Source: Streptomyces vietnamensis | Lineage (GTDB): Bacteria; Actinomycetota; Actinomycetes; Streptomycetales; Streptomycetaceae | Assembly (NCBI RefSeq): GCF_000830005.1 | Contig: NZ_CP010407.1 | Location: 4,592,001 to 4,656,000, forward strand | Reading direction: 5' to 3' | DNA length: 64,000 bases | In this document: positions 34,840 through 43,628 of the stretch, piece after piece | How the letters are laid out: each line of letters begins with the position of its first letter | Position numbering within the stretch: position 1 is the first letter of the stretch | Notes under the pieces: generated by a model | What the model saw: the letters and a program-made list of their open reading frames with translations, nothing else | The model's database searches: none | Told to the model about the DNA's origin: nothing | Made by a program: the position numbers and the translations under genes

Positions 34840-36567
34840 GTGCGAAGAATCGTCGCTCTCGGGGGGACGGCCGCGCTGCTCGTGGCCGGTCTGGTCTCCG
34901 GGGCCGGTGCGGCGTCCGCCGCCGGTCAGGACGTGGTCGACTTCGAGTTCGACAACCGGGTGCTGCAGCCCGGTGAGGGCTGGACCGAGCTGTCCCCGAC
35001 CGGCCTCGAGGGCACCCCCGACGGCACCCTGATCTACACCCTGAGCAAGGCACCGCTGACCGACCCGGCCTGGACGAAGGCGGGTCTGCCCACCGGGCTG
35101 AGCCTGGACCCGGACACCTCCTGCAAGGCCCAGCCGGGCGTGGTCGGCGTGTACCTGTGCTCGATCAGCGAGGACAACCCGTTCCCGTCGATCGAGATCG
35201 AGGCCGCCGCGTCGACCGCCGACAACACCACGCTCCACTACGGCGCCGTCTACGCCCCGCGGGGCACGGACCTCGCCAAGGCCGTCAAGGACGCGCAGAT
35301 CGTCGGCAGCCTGCCGCAGGACGGCACGCACGCCGCCCGTACGGTCACGGCGAAGACGCTCGCGCACGTCGCCCGGAACACGCTGGCCCTGAACGCCCCG
35401 TCCCTGCGGCCGGGCGCCACGGTCACCCACTCCGTCACCCTGCACGCGGTGGACGAGGGCACGCTCGACGTGTCGTTCATGCCGGCCCAGGGCATGCGGG
35501 ACTGGGAGGAGGGCGAGACCCAGGTCACCCTCACCAACGTCAGGGCGAGCTCGCCGATCGCCGACTGCGACGCGAGCGTCAACCTCGACTACGGCGGCAT
35601 CACCTGCCGGATCGACCTGGGCCAGTCGAGCCCGACCGACGTCACCGTCTCGTACGACCTGAAGACCGGAGCCACCGCGGCCGCGTGGAACATCGAGGCC
35701 TCCGCGATCTACGGGGTGTACGACTTCGGGACCGGCAACCCCGAGAAGTCCGCGACCTTCCCGATCGTCAGCTCCCGCCCCGTGCCGACGCACTACGCGA
35801 TGCTCGCCCGGGACAAGAGCGGCAACCTGCTGTGGCACTACGGCACGGGCAAGGCGACGGCCCCCTTCCGCGACTGGACCGAGAACGTCGGCCGCGGCTG
35901 GGGCGTCTACAACTCCCTCGCCAAGCTCTCCCCGATCACCGTCCAGGCCAAGGGCGGCGGCATCGTCGGCCGGGACACCTCCGGCGTCCTCTGGTACTAC
36001 CGGACGACCGGGGTCGACTGGGAGCCGCTCACCGCGCGGACCAAGGTCGGTACCGGCTGGGGCATCTACAACAACCTCACGGGCGTCGGCGACGTGACCG
36101 GCGACCGCAAGGCCGACCTGCTCGCCCGTGACGCCTCGGGCGTGCTGTGGCTGTACAAGGGCACCGGCACCACGACCGCGCCGTTCGCCACCCGTGTCCG
36201 CGTCGGCTCGGGCTGGGGCGCGTACAACCAGCTGACCGGCCCCGGCGACCTCAACGGCGACGGCAAGGCGGACCTGCTCGCCCGTGACACGACCGGCGCG
36301 CTGTGGCTGTACAAGGGCACGGGCGTCGCCACCGCGCCGTTCGCCGCCCGCGTCAAGGTCGGCACGGGCTGGGGCGCCTACCCGCAGCTGACCGGCCCCG
36401 GTGACCTCACCGACGACGGCAAGGCCGACCTGGTCGCCCGCGACGCCACCGGCACGTTCTGGCTGTACAAGGGCACGGGCGTCGCGACGGCCCCGTTCGC
36501 CGCCCGCGTCAAGATCGGCACGGGCTGGGGCGACACCCCGGGCACCTCGTACAACTACCTGTTCTGA
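34840..36567 (+). CDS. Secreted FG-GAP/VCBS repeat protein
   Basis: 575 residues: signal peptide (VRRIVALGGTAALLVAGLVSGAGAASA), a ~270-residue beta-rich domain with Cys pairs, then a propeller of four to five ~50-residue repeats with calcium loops D-x-[N/T]-x-D-x-K-A-D-L (GDVTGDRKADLLARD, GDLNGDGKADLLARD, GDLTDDGKADLVARD) each followed by LWLYKGTG. Such propellers bind glycans or proteins outside the cell. GTG 34840 has GAGGA 9 nt upstream; in-frame ATGs at 34801 and 34819 would spoil the signal peptide. Confidence 0.85.
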   Translation: MRRIVALGGTAALLVAGLVSGAGAASAAGQDVVDFEFDNRVLQPGEGWTELSPTGLEGTPDGTLIYTLSKAPLTDPAWTKAGLPTGLSLDPDTSCKAQPGVVGVYLCSISEDNPFPSIEIEAAASTADNTTLHYGAVYAPRGTDLAKAVKDAQIVGSLPQDGTHAARTVTAKTLAHVARNTLALNAPSLRPGATVTHSVTLHAVDEGTLDVSFMPAQGMRDWEEGETQVTLTNVRASSPIADCDASVNLDYGGITCRIDLGQSSPTDVTVSYDLKTGATAAAWNIEASAIYGVYDFGTGNPEKSATFPIVSSRPVPTHYAMLARDKSGNLLWHYGTGKATAPFRDWTENVGRGWGVYNSLAKLSPITVQAKGGGIVGRDTSGVLWYYRTTGVDWEPLTARTKVGTGWGIYNNLTGVGDVTGDRKADLLARDASGVLWLYKGTGTTTAPFATRVRVGSGWGAYNQLTGPGDLNGDGKADLLARDTTGALWLYKGTGVATAPFAARVKVGTGWGAYPQLTGPGDLTDDGKADLVARDATGTFWLYKGTGVATAPFAARVKIGTGWGDTPGTSYNYLF

Positions 36568-36589
36568 CCGGTCCCTTCGGGAACCCCTC

Positions 36590-36626
36590 GGGGCCCGGCC
36601 CGGCGCACGTCGCCGGGCCGGGCCCC
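36590..36626 (+). terminator. Stem-loop terminator after the FG-GAP gene
   Basis: Perfect 16-bp stem GGGGCCCGGCCCGGCG / CGCCGGGCCGGGCCCC with loop CACGT. Confidence 0.9.
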
Positions 36627-36731
36627 TTCGGCTTGTTCCGGCCTCTCCGTGCGCGGGGGCGTGATCGTCCGGGACACTTGTTCGTCACGGGGGCGTACAG
36701 ATGGTCGGGGTTGTCGGGGAGGGGTGCGCGG

Positions 36732-38825
36732 ATGAGTCGGCGTTCCGGTGGGCTGATCGGGGTGTGGGCCGAGCAGCAGCGGGTGGCGCAGAGGCAGCGG
36801 GAGGGGCAGCACCAGGCGGTGCTGCGGCAGCAGCGGGACGCCGAGCGGACGCAGCGGGCGTACGAGCGGGACGTCGCCCGGATGCAGCGGGAGCAGCGGG
36901 CCGCGTACAAGCAGCAGCGGGAGGCCGACGCCCTGCGGCGGACGCAGGAGCTCGACCAGCGGGTCGCCGTCCTCGAGTCGCTGCTCGTGGCGGGCTGCCG
37001 GGCGCCCGCCTTCGGCGTGGAGTCCCTGCGGCGGGAGGAGACCGTCGAGCCGTTCGCCCCCGGGCCGCTCGGCGAGCCCGTCGCCATGCCCGACCAGCGC
37101 TTCTACCAGCCGCAGGGGGCCTGGACCGCGTCCGGGCGGGCCCAGGCCGAGCGGGACGCGCGGGCCAGGTTCGAGCACGGCTGGTACGCGGCGCAGGCCG
37201 CCGAGGCGCGGCGGGTCGAGCAACTGGCCGCGTACCGGCGGGAGTACGACACCTGGGCGGCCGCCCGCATCGCCGAGATACGCGCCCACAACAGCGGGGT
37301 CGACGGGACCGTCGCGGCCCTGCGGGCCGGGGAGCCCGACACGGTCGTCGAGTTCTTCTCGGCGGTCCTCTTCGCCTCGACCGCCTGGCCCGAGGGCTTC
37401 CCCCGGGAGGTGTCGGCCGCCTACGACCGGGCGGGGCGCGGGCTGGTCCTCGACTGGGACCTGCCCGGGTACGAGGTCGTCCCCGAGGCCAAGGGCGTCA
37501 GGTACCAGGCGAGCACCGACCAGGAGAAGGAGGTCGCGCGGCCGGTGACGCAGCGGCGGGCCCTGTACCGGGACGTGCTGGCGCAGAGCGTGCTGCTCGC
37601 GGTGCGGGAGCTGTTCGTGGCGGACCGGTTCGGGGCGCTCGAAGGGGTGGCCCTGAACGGCTACGTCGGCGGGGTCGATCCCGCCACCGGGCTCGCCGGG
37701 CGGGTGTGCGTGGCCTCGGTCGTCGTGGAGCGGCCGGCGTTCGACCGGCTGAACCTGGAGCTCGTCGGTGCCGTGGAGTGCCTCACCGGGGCCCTCGGCG
37801 GGCGGCTCTCCGCCAAGCCCGACGAGCGGGTGGCGGTCGTGCCGCTGCGGGAACCCGACCAGGTGGGCTCGGCCGTGGTGGTGCAGGGGGACGGCGAGGA
37901 GCCCGACCTGCTCACCATGGACCCGATCGAATTCGAGGGGCTCGTCGCCGAACTGTTCCGGGCGCGGGGGCTCCAGGCGGTGACGACGCAGCGGTCGGGC
38001 GACGGCGGGGTCGACGTCAAGGCGCTCGACCCCGATCCGATCAGCGGCGGGTCGATCGCGGTGCAGGTGAAGCGGTACCGGAACACCGTGCCGCCGAGTG
38101 CCGTACGGGATCTGTACGGAACCGTGCAGGACGTCGGGGCCAACAAGGGGGTCCTGGTCACCACGTCGAAGTTCGGGCCGGGCTCGTACACCTTCGCCAA
38201 CGGCAAGCCCCTGACGCTGATCTCGGGGACGGAGCTGGTGGACCTGCTCCACCAGCACGGCCTGCGGGGCCGGCTGGGAGGACCCGTGAGGGAGGCGGTT
38301 CCGGCGTCCGCTCCCGCCTCCGCTCCCGCCGAGGCCGCCGAGGACTTCAACCTGCTCGGGATGGTGTGGTCGGGGTCCGCCGCGCTCGACGTCTGCGCGC
38401 TGGTCTGCGCCGGGAACCGGGTCCTCGGCGACGAATGGTTCGTCTTCTTCAACAACCCCGCGACGCCCGACGGTTCGGTGGCCATGGTGGCGGCCGCGCC
38501 CGGTGACCGCGCGGCCGTACGGGTCGGCTTCGACGCGCTGCCCGCGCGGGCGGACCGGCTGGTCCTGGTGGCGGCCGTGGACCCGGAGGTGAACCCCGAC
38601 GCGGACCTGGGCGGCTTCACGGAGGCCGGGATCCGGCTGCGGGACGACGCGGGCACCGAGCTCGACCGCCTGGAGGTGTCCGACGGGCGACCGGGGGAGA
38701 CGGCGCTCGTGCTCGGGTCGTTCCGGCGACGGGCGGGCGGCGACTGGGACTTCGTCCTCGGCGGGAAGGGGTACCGGGGCGGTCTGGAGGAGCTGGTGGG
38801 GGACTTCGGGATCGAGGTGGAGTAG
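36732..38825 (+). CDS. Coiled coil - Mrr-type nuclease - TerD fusion protein
   Basis: 697 residues, GGGGAGGGG site. Residues 10-85: Gln/Arg-rich coiled coil. 90-390: unrecognised, with a second helical stretch (136-185) and a possible alpha/beta part (LYRDVLAQSVLLAVRELF onward). 396-515: restriction-endonuclease-like Mrr domain (DPIEFEGLVAELFRARGL, catalytic GGVDVKA with Asp428 and VQVKRY with Gln445-x-Lys447). 520-538: Ala/Pro linker. 540-697: TerD domain (WFVFFNNPATPDG, DALPARADRLVLVAAVD, GKGYRGGLEELVGDFGIEVE). Compared with the stand-alone TerD at 56570, the GDNRTG-acidic calcium loop is missing. Soluble; defence or DNA-damage role inferred. Confidence 0.86.
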   Translation: MSRRSGGLIGVWAEQQRVAQRQREGQHQAVLRQQRDAERTQRAYERDVARMQREQRAAYKQQREADALRRTQELDQRVAVLESLLVAGCRAPAFGVESLRREETVEPFAPGPLGEPVAMPDQRFYQPQGAWTASGRAQAERDARARFEHGWYAAQAAEARRVEQLAAYRREYDTWAAARIAEIRAHNSGVDGTVAALRAGEPDTVVEFFSAVLFASTAWPEGFPREVSAAYDRAGRGLVLDWDLPGYEVVPEAKGVRYQASTDQEKEVARPVTQRRALYRDVLAQSVLLAVRELFVADRFGALEGVALNGYVGGVDPATGLAGRVCVASVVVERPAFDRLNLELVGAVECLTGALGGRLSAKPDERVAVVPLREPDQVGSAVVVQGDGEEPDLLTMDPIEFEGLVAELFRARGLQAVTTQRSGDGGVDVKALDPDPISGGSIAVQVKRYRNTVPPSAVRDLYGTVQDVGANKGVLVTTSKFGPGSYTFANGKPLTLISGTELVDLLHQHGLRGRLGGPVREAVPASAPASAPAEAAEDFNLLGMVWSGSAALDVCALVCAGNRVLGDEWFVFFNNPATPDGSVAMVAAAPGDRAAVRVGFDALPARADRLVLVAAVDPEVNPDADLGGFTEAGIRLRDDAGTELDRLEVSDGRPGETALVLGSFRRRAGGDWDFVLGGKGYRGGLEELVGDFGIEVE

Positions 38826-38835
38826 TTCCGGTGGC

Positions 38836-38866
38836 CCGGTGAGGGCACGTGCCGTGCCCTCACCGG
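38836..38866. terminator. Bidirectional stem-loop terminator
   Basis: Perfect 13-bp stem CCGGTGAGGGCAC / GTGCCCTCACCGG between the convergent Mrr-TerD and FAD oxidoreductase genes. Confidence 0.9.
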
Positions 38867-38911
38867 TGCTGCTCGGCGGTCGGGCGCGGTGTGCGCCCTC
38901 ACCGACGCCTC

Positions 38912-40300
38912 TCAGCGGCCGCTCAGGCGGTTCGCCAGGACCGCCACGCGGTCCGTCTCCGCCGAGTGGGCCGTGGCCTCGCGGCGGTCGGCGCCCCGGA
39001 AGGCGGCGTACATGGTCTGGACGCCGAGCCAGCGCAGGGGTTCCGGCTCCCACTTGCGGACCTTGTGGTTGACCCAGGGGAGGGCCGTGAGGTCGGTGGG
39101 ACCCGACTGGCCCGAATCCTGCTGGATCAGATCGCGGAGGGTGCGGGCGGCGAGGTTGGCGGTGGCGACGCCGGAGCCGACGTAGCCGCCGGCCCAGCCG
39201 AGGCCGGTGGAGCGGTCGAGGGTGACGGTGGCGCACCAGTCGCGGGGGACGCCGAGGACGCCGGACCAGGCGTGGTCGATCCGTACGCCCGCGAGCTGCG
39301 GGAAGAAGCGGACCAGGATCTCGCGGAGGGCGTCGATCGTCTGCGGCTGGGTGCGGCCGTCGTTGTCGGTCTTCGAACCGAAGCGGTACGGGACGCCCCG
39401 GCCGCCCAGGGCGATGCGGCCGTCGGCGGTGCGCTGGGCGTACATGTAGGCGTGGGCCATGTCGCCCAGGGTCTCGCGGCCGTCCCAGCCGATGGACTCC
39501 CACTGGGCGTCGGTGAGCGGCTCGGTGGCGATCATCGAGGAGTTCATGGGGAGCCAGGTGCGGCGCTGGCCGGCGAGGGAGGCGGTGAAGCCCTCCGTGC
39601 AGCGCAGGACGTACGGGGCGCGGACGGTGCCGTACGGGGTGATCGCGTGCTTCGGCTTGATCTCGGTGACGGGCGTCGACTCGTGGATCGTGACGCCGAG
39701 GGCCTCGACGGCGTCGGCGAGGCCCTTGACCAGCTTGACCGGGTGCAGGCGGGCGCCGTGCGGGGTCCAGGAGGAGCCGACGGCCCCGGCGACGCGGATG
39801 CGGTCCGCGGTCTCGCGGGCGCCGTGGAACTCGCGGTCGGTCTCGCCGAAGGCGAGCTCGGCGGCGTGGAAGGCCTTGAGGCGGGCGAGCTGGGCGGGGG
39901 AGAGGGCCACCTCCAGGACGCCGCCGCGGTGCTGGTCGGCGTCGATCTTCTCGGTCTCGCAGACGTCGAGGACCTCGGTGACGGTGGCGTTCATGGCCTG
40001 CTGGAGGCGGACGGCGGCCTCGTGGCCGTGGAGCTCGGCGTAGCGGTCGCGGCCGGCGATGCCGTTGTAGAGCCAGCCGCCGTTGCGCCCGGAGGCGCCG
40101 TAGCCGCAGAACTTGGCTTCGAGGACGGTGATGTTGAGGAAGGGGACGGCCTTCTTGAGGTAGTAGGCGGTCCACAGTCCGGTGTAGCCGCCGCCGACGA
40201 TGCAGACGTCGGCGGTGGCGTCGCCGGGGAGCGGTTCGCGGGGCGCGGGGGCGCCCTCCTGCGCGTACCAGAACGATATGCCGCCGTTGACCGTGCTCAT
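38912..40300 (-). CDS. FAD-dependent oxidoreductase, DAO family
   Basis: 462 residues: FAD-binding ADVCIVGGGYTGLWTAYYLKK near residue 30, then FCGYGASGRNGGWLYNG (flavin-contact loop of the glycine/sarcosine/gamma-glutamylputrescine oxidase group), and C-terminal GWAGGYVGSGVATANLAARTL. Oxidises an amine or amino acid, releasing H2O2; the substrate is not certain. The start lies 5' of repeat copy B. Confidence 0.87.
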   Translation of the reverse strand: MSTVNGGISFWYAQEGAPAPREPLPGDATADVCIVGGGYTGLWTAYYLKKAVPFLNITVLEAKFCGYGASGRNGGWLYNGIAGRDRYAELHGHEAAVRLQQAMNATVTEVLDVCETEKIDADQHRGGVLEVALSPAQLARLKAFHAAELAFGETDREFHGARETADRIRVAGAVGSSWTPHGARLHPVKLVKGLADAVEALGVTIHESTPVTEIKPKHAITPYGTVRAPYVLRCTEGFTASLAGQRRTWLPMNSSMIATEPLTDAQWESIGWDGRETLGDMAHAYMYAQRTADGRIALGGRGVPYRFGSKTDNDGRTQPQTIDALREILVRFFPQLAGVRIDHAWSGVLGVPRDWCATVTLDRSTGLGWAGGYVGSGVATANLAARTLRDLIQQDSGQSGPTDLTALPWVNHKVRKWEPEPLRWLGVQTMYAAFRGADRREATAHSAETDRVAVLANRLSGR

Positions 40301-40436
40301 GTGTATCCCTCTTCCGGGTGCGTGGGCGGGAGGTTACCGGTGGGGGCGGGGGCGTGGATACGGGCCTGGGCCTCGCCGTTGTGTGGGCGGCGCCCCTCCG
40401 TTGCGGGCCCGCGCCCGACTGGGCGGCGCGGCCCCC

Positions 40437-40683
40437 CCGTTGTGGGCAATCGTTCCGCTGGGGCAAGGGGGTCCCCCCTGCTCGAGCGAAGCCGAGAGCT
40501 TGGGGGAGGGTGGGCACAACGGACCCGCGCCCTGCCGGCGCCAGAGGCTTCCGCGCCCGAACCCGCACCCCGTGCACGGCGCCCGGTCGGTGCGGGTCCA
40601 GGCCCAGGGGGCGGGGGCGCGGCCAGGCGCGCCGTCCCGTGTGCCCACCCGTCCCGCCCCAGCGGGACGATTGCCCACACGGC
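40437..40683. repeat. Dispersed two-armed palindromic element, copy B, with nested insertion
   Basis: Same element as 45749-45957, in the 542-bp gap between divergent DAO and APH genes. Arms GTTGTGGGCAATCGTTCCGC and (complement) GTGTGGGCAATCGTCCCGCT. In the left terminal hairpin 5 bp are replaced by a 43-bp insertion at 40465-40507 that is itself G/C-palindromic (AAGGGGGTCCCCCCTGCTCG ... CTTGGGGGA). Downstream, CGGGGCGACGCCCA-type units continue to ~40800. Confidence 0.85.
40465..40507. mobile_element. Small nested palindromic repeat inside copy B
   Basis: Begins AAGGGGGTCCCCCCTGCTCG and ends GAGAGCTTGGGGGA; sequence of this kind is familiar to me as a frequent intergenic palindrome in Streptomyces genomes. 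Copy C has only GGAAC at this place, so this is a clean insertion or replacement. Confidence 0.6.
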
Positions 40684-40842
40684 AGCGGGGCGACGCCCAA
40701 GCCGGGCGCGGGCCCACGGGCGGGCTGGGGCGCCGCCCAGCCGGGCGCGTCCGCGCGGTGGCGGGGCGACGCCCAGCGTGGCGCGGGGCCGCGCGGGGGG
40801 TTTTTGGAGGCGCTTCGGGGCGACCATGGCTAGGGTCGGCGG

Positions 40843-41730
40843 GTGATTCACGTACCGGAGGAACTGGCCCAGTCGCAGGCGAAGTACAACGGTGATGCCG
40901 GGCGCGCGTTCGTCGCCGGACTGCCCGCACGGGCCGAGGAGTTCCTCGGGCGGTGGGGGCTGCGGGTCACCGGCCCCTCGATGTACGGCGTCGCCTCGCT
41001 GGTGCTGCCCGTCGAGCGGGTCGCCGACGGTACGCGGGCAGCGCTGAAGATGCAGTTGCTCGACGACGAGACGGAGGGGGAGCCCGTCGGACTGCGCCTC
41101 TGGGACGGGGCCGGCGTCGTACGGCTCCTCGACCACGACGCCCCGACCGGGACCATGCTCCTGGAACGCCTCGACGAGGCCCGGCCGCTGTCCACCGTCG
41201 CCGACACCCGCGAGGCCCTCCGGATCGTCGCGGGCCTCCTCGCCCGCCTGGTCGCCGTGCCCGCTCCGGAGGGCATCCGGACGCTCGGGGACATCGCGGC
41301 CGGGATGCTCGCCCAGGTGCCCGAGGCCGTGGCGCGGCTCGGCGCGGACGACGCGGCGGTGCTGCGGGACTGCGCGGCGGCCGTACGGGAGGTGGCCGGC
41401 GAGCCGGGGGACCGGCTGCTCCACTGGGACCTGCACTTCGGGAACGTCCTGGCGGGCGAGCGGGAACCCTGGCTGGCGATCGATCCGAAGCCGCTGGCCG
41501 GGGACCCGGGCTTCGAGCTGCTTCCGGCCCTCATGGACCGCTTCGATCCGGACGACGCGCTGTGGGGGTTCGATCTGCTGGCCGAGGTCGTCGGGGACCG
41601 GCGCCGTGCCGTGGCCTGGACGTTGGGCCGGGTCCTGCAGAACGGGCTCTGGGACGTGGCCGACGGCGAGCCCGGCCTCGACCCCGAGCAGGTCGCCTTC
41701 GCCCGGATCCTGCTGGCCAGGAGGGCCTGA
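40843..41730 (+). CDS. Aminoglycoside/hydroxyurea phosphotransferase family kinase
   Basis: 295 residues, bi-lobed kinase fold. Seen: nucleotide-lobe Lys in RAALKMQLLDDE, hinge MLLERLDEARPL, catalytic loop LLHWDLHFGNVL (HxDxxxxN) and metal Asp in WLAIDPKPLAGDPGFELLPAL. Closest to the streptomycin 6-phosphotransferase-type (APH(6)/HUR) group; real substrate may be a metabolite. GTG start has no Shine-Dalgarno; TAGGGT lies 6 nt upstream, so leaderless. Confidence 0.87.
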   Translation: MIHVPEELAQSQAKYNGDAGRAFVAGLPARAEEFLGRWGLRVTGPSMYGVASLVLPVERVADGTRAALKMQLLDDETEGEPVGLRLWDGAGVVRLLDHDAPTGTMLLERLDEARPLSTVADTREALRIVAGLLARLVAVPAPEGIRTLGDIAAGMLAQVPEAVARLGADDAAVLRDCAAAVREVAGEPGDRLLHWDLHFGNVLAGEREPWLAIDPKPLAGDPGFELLPALMDRFDPDDALWGFDLLAEVVGDRRRAVAWTLGRVLQNGLWDVADGEPGLDPEQVAFARILLARRA

Positions 41731-41749
41731 GCCGAGGCAGGCTTGTCCC

Positions 41750-42229
41750 ATGATCCGTACTGCCACGCCCGCCGACGTCCCCGTCATCCACGCCCTGATC
41801 CGCGACCTCGCCGCGTACGAGAAGGCCCTCGACGAGGTCCGCGCGACCCCCGAGCAGCTCCACGAGGCCCTGTTCGGCGAGCGTCCCGCCGCCTTCGCGC
41901 ACATCGCCGAGTCGGAGACGGGCGAGGCGGTCGGCTTCGCGCTCTGGTTCCTCAACTTCTCGACCTGGCGCGGCGTCCACGGCATCTACCTGGAGGACCT
42001 GTACGTCCGCCCGGAGGCCCGCGGCGGCGGTCACGGCAAGGCGCTGCTGCGCGAACTGGCCCGGATCTGCGTCGAGCGCGGCTACGAGCGCCTGGAGTGG
42101 TCCGTACTGAACTGGAACAAGCCCTCGATCGACTTCTACGAGTCCCTGGGCGCCCGCCCGCAGGACGAGTGGTCCGTGTACCGGCTGACGGACGGGGCCC
42201 TGGCCGAGCTGGGTGGAGTGACGGTGTAG
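41750..42229 (+). CDS. GNAT family N-acetyltransferase (diamine type)
   Basis: 159 residues. MIRTATPADVPVIHALIRDLAAYEKALDEV, the acetyl-CoA motif LYVRPEARGGGHGKALLRELARICVERG, and SVLNWNKPSIDFYESLGARP match the spermidine/thialysine acetyltransferase group. Nineteen bp after the kinase gene and likely cotranscribed; partner to the next small gene. Confidence 0.88.
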   Translation: MIRTATPADVPVIHALIRDLAAYEKALDEVRATPEQLHEALFGERPAAFAHIAESETGEAVGFALWFLNFSTWRGVHGIYLEDLYVRPEARGGGHGKALLRELARICVERGYERLEWSVLNWNKPSIDFYESLGARPQDEWSVYRLTDGALAELGGVTV

Positions 42230-42238
42230 GAAGGGGAC

Positions 42239-42568
42239 ATGGACATTGAGCAGCGGTTCCAGCGCATCACCGACTTCATCGAGGCACGCCTCACGCCCCT
42301 CTTCGACCCCGCCAACGGCAGCGACCACGGCTTCGGCATGGACGACACCTCGCGGTCGCTGCGCGCCCTGCGCTACACCGTGCAGGCCGCGTCGCAGGTG
42401 AACGGTCTGGTGGAGAAGCGGGAGACGGCGCCGGAGCTGCGGCAGGTCGTCGACCAGGCGTTGGAGCACAACTGGGACGTGCTGCGCTCCATCGCCCGGA
42501 TGTGGGAGGACCACCCCGAGTTCGTGAAGGAGTTCAAGGCGCACTCCTGGGACGTCCTCGGGGTGTGA
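42239..42568 (+). CDS. Small helical protein of unknown function
   Basis: 109 residues, GGAAGGGG site, 9 bp after the acetyltransferase. Mostly helical (RFQRITDFIEARLTPLF; LRALRYTVQAASQVNGLVEKRE; LRQVVDQALEHNWDVLRSIARMWEDH), no membrane segment, no Cys. Conserved-looking but unrecognised. Confidence 0.72.
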   Translation: MDIEQRFQRITDFIEARLTPLFDPANGSDHGFGMDDTSRSLRALRYTVQAASQVNGLVEKRETAPELRQVVDQALEHNWDVLRSIARMWEDHPEFVKEFKAHSWDVLGV

Positions 42569-42590
42569 CCGCCTGATCCCTTCTGATCCC

Positions 42591-43589
42591 TTACGGGATC
42601 AGCACCACCTTGCCCGTCGTGCCCCGGTTCTCCAGGGCGCGGTGGGCCTCCGCCGCCTCCGCGAGCGGGAAGCGGTGGACCGCCGGGCGGAGGGTGCCGG
42701 TGGACGCCGCGTCGAGGGCGGCGAGTTCGAGCGTACGGATGTCGCCGCCGGCCTTCTGGATCATGACGGGGCCGAGGACGGACTCCGAGGTGATCCCGCG
42801 GGCGCTGAGCTCCTCCTCGGTGAAGGCGAGCGGTTTGCCGTCGTGGAGCCCGGCGCCGGACCAGCCGAAGACCAGGTGCTGTCCGCCCTTGCCGAGCAGG
42901 TCGACGGCGGCGCGCCCGGTGTCGCCGCCGACCGAGTCGAAGACGACGGTGGCGGTGCGGTTCCCCAGGTACGCGCGGACCTTCTCCGGCCAGTCCGGCT
43001 GCTTGTAGTCGACGGCCAGGTCGGCGCCGTTCGCCTCGACGAGGGCGGTCTTCGCGGGGCCGCCGGCGAGGCCGATGACGGTGGCGCCGGCGTTCTTGGC
43101 GTACTGGACGAGCAGGGTGCCGATGCCGCCGGCGGCGGCCGGGACGATCGCGACCGAGTCGGGGCCGAGCTCGGTGAACCCCAGGATGCCGAGCGTCGTG
43201 CGGCCGGTGCCGATCATGGCGACGGCCTCCGCCTCGCCGAGGTGGTCGGGCAGGGCGTGGAGGCGGGCGGCGTCGGTGACGGCGAGTTCGGCGTAGCCGC
43301 CGGGGTTCATGCCGAGGTGGGCGACGACCCGCCGGCCGAGCCAGGCCGGGTCGGTGCCCTCGCCGAGGGCGTCGACGGTGCCGGCGACCTCGCGGCCGGG
43401 GATCGTGGGGAGTGCGGTGGGCGCGGGGAACGGGCCCGTGGCGCCCTCGCGGAGGGCGGTGTCGAGGAGGTGCACACCGGCCGCCGCGACCCGGACGCGG
43501 ACCTGGCCGGGGCCCGGCACGGGGTCGGGCGTCTCCTCGTAGGTGAGGTTCTCGGCGGGGCCGAAGGCGTGGAGGCGGATGGCGTGCAT
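42591..43589 (-). CDS. Zinc-less quinone oxidoreductase-type alcohol dehydrogenase, SoxR-promoter gene
   Basis: 332 residues, MDR superfamily: GroES-like N-domain (PTIPGREVAGTVDALGEGTD) and NADPH-binding domain (AIVPAAAGGIGTLLVQYAKNAGATVIGLAG). The catalytic and structural zinc cysteines are absent, as in NADPH:quinone oxidoreductases. Its promoter has TTGACC, a 19-bp spacer holding CCTCAAG-CGCG-CTTGAGG, and CAGGGT, the layout of SoxR (MerR family) promoters; an oxidoreductase of this kind (SCO4266) belongs to the SoxR regulon of S. coelicolor. Redox-active antibiotics are thus the likely inducers. Confidence 0.9.
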   Translation of the reverse strand: MHAIRLHAFGPAENLTYEETPDPVPGPGQVRVRVAAAGVHLLDTALREGATGPFPAPTALPTIPGREVAGTVDALGEGTDPAWLGRRVVAHLGMNPGGYAELAVTDAARLHALPDHLGEAEAVAMIGTGRTTLGILGFTELGPDSVAIVPAAAGGIGTLLVQYAKNAGATVIGLAGGPAKTALVEANGADLAVDYKQPDWPEKVRAYLGNRTATVVFDSVGGDTGRAAVDLLGKGGQHLVFGWSGAGLHDGKPLAFTEEELSARGITSESVLGPVMIQKAGGDIRTLELAALDAASTGTLRPAVHRFPLAEAAEAHRALENRGTTGKVVLIP

Positions 43590-43628
43590 GAGGTTCCCCT
43601 GTCGTCGTACGGGCGGGCCTGTGGGTCC

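Noticed and set aside
36555..40700. A 1381-codon open frame on the minus strand across the Mrr-TerD and DAO genes
   Set aside because: Composition is Arg/Pro/Gly-rich with no domain; it overlaps two well supported genes and repeat copy B.
42569..42600. CTGATCCCTT repeats after the oxidoreductase stop as another stop-spanning duplication
   Set aside because: Units are only ~10 bp and also form a terminator-like hairpin with the gene end (TGATCCC/GGGATCA), which explains them.
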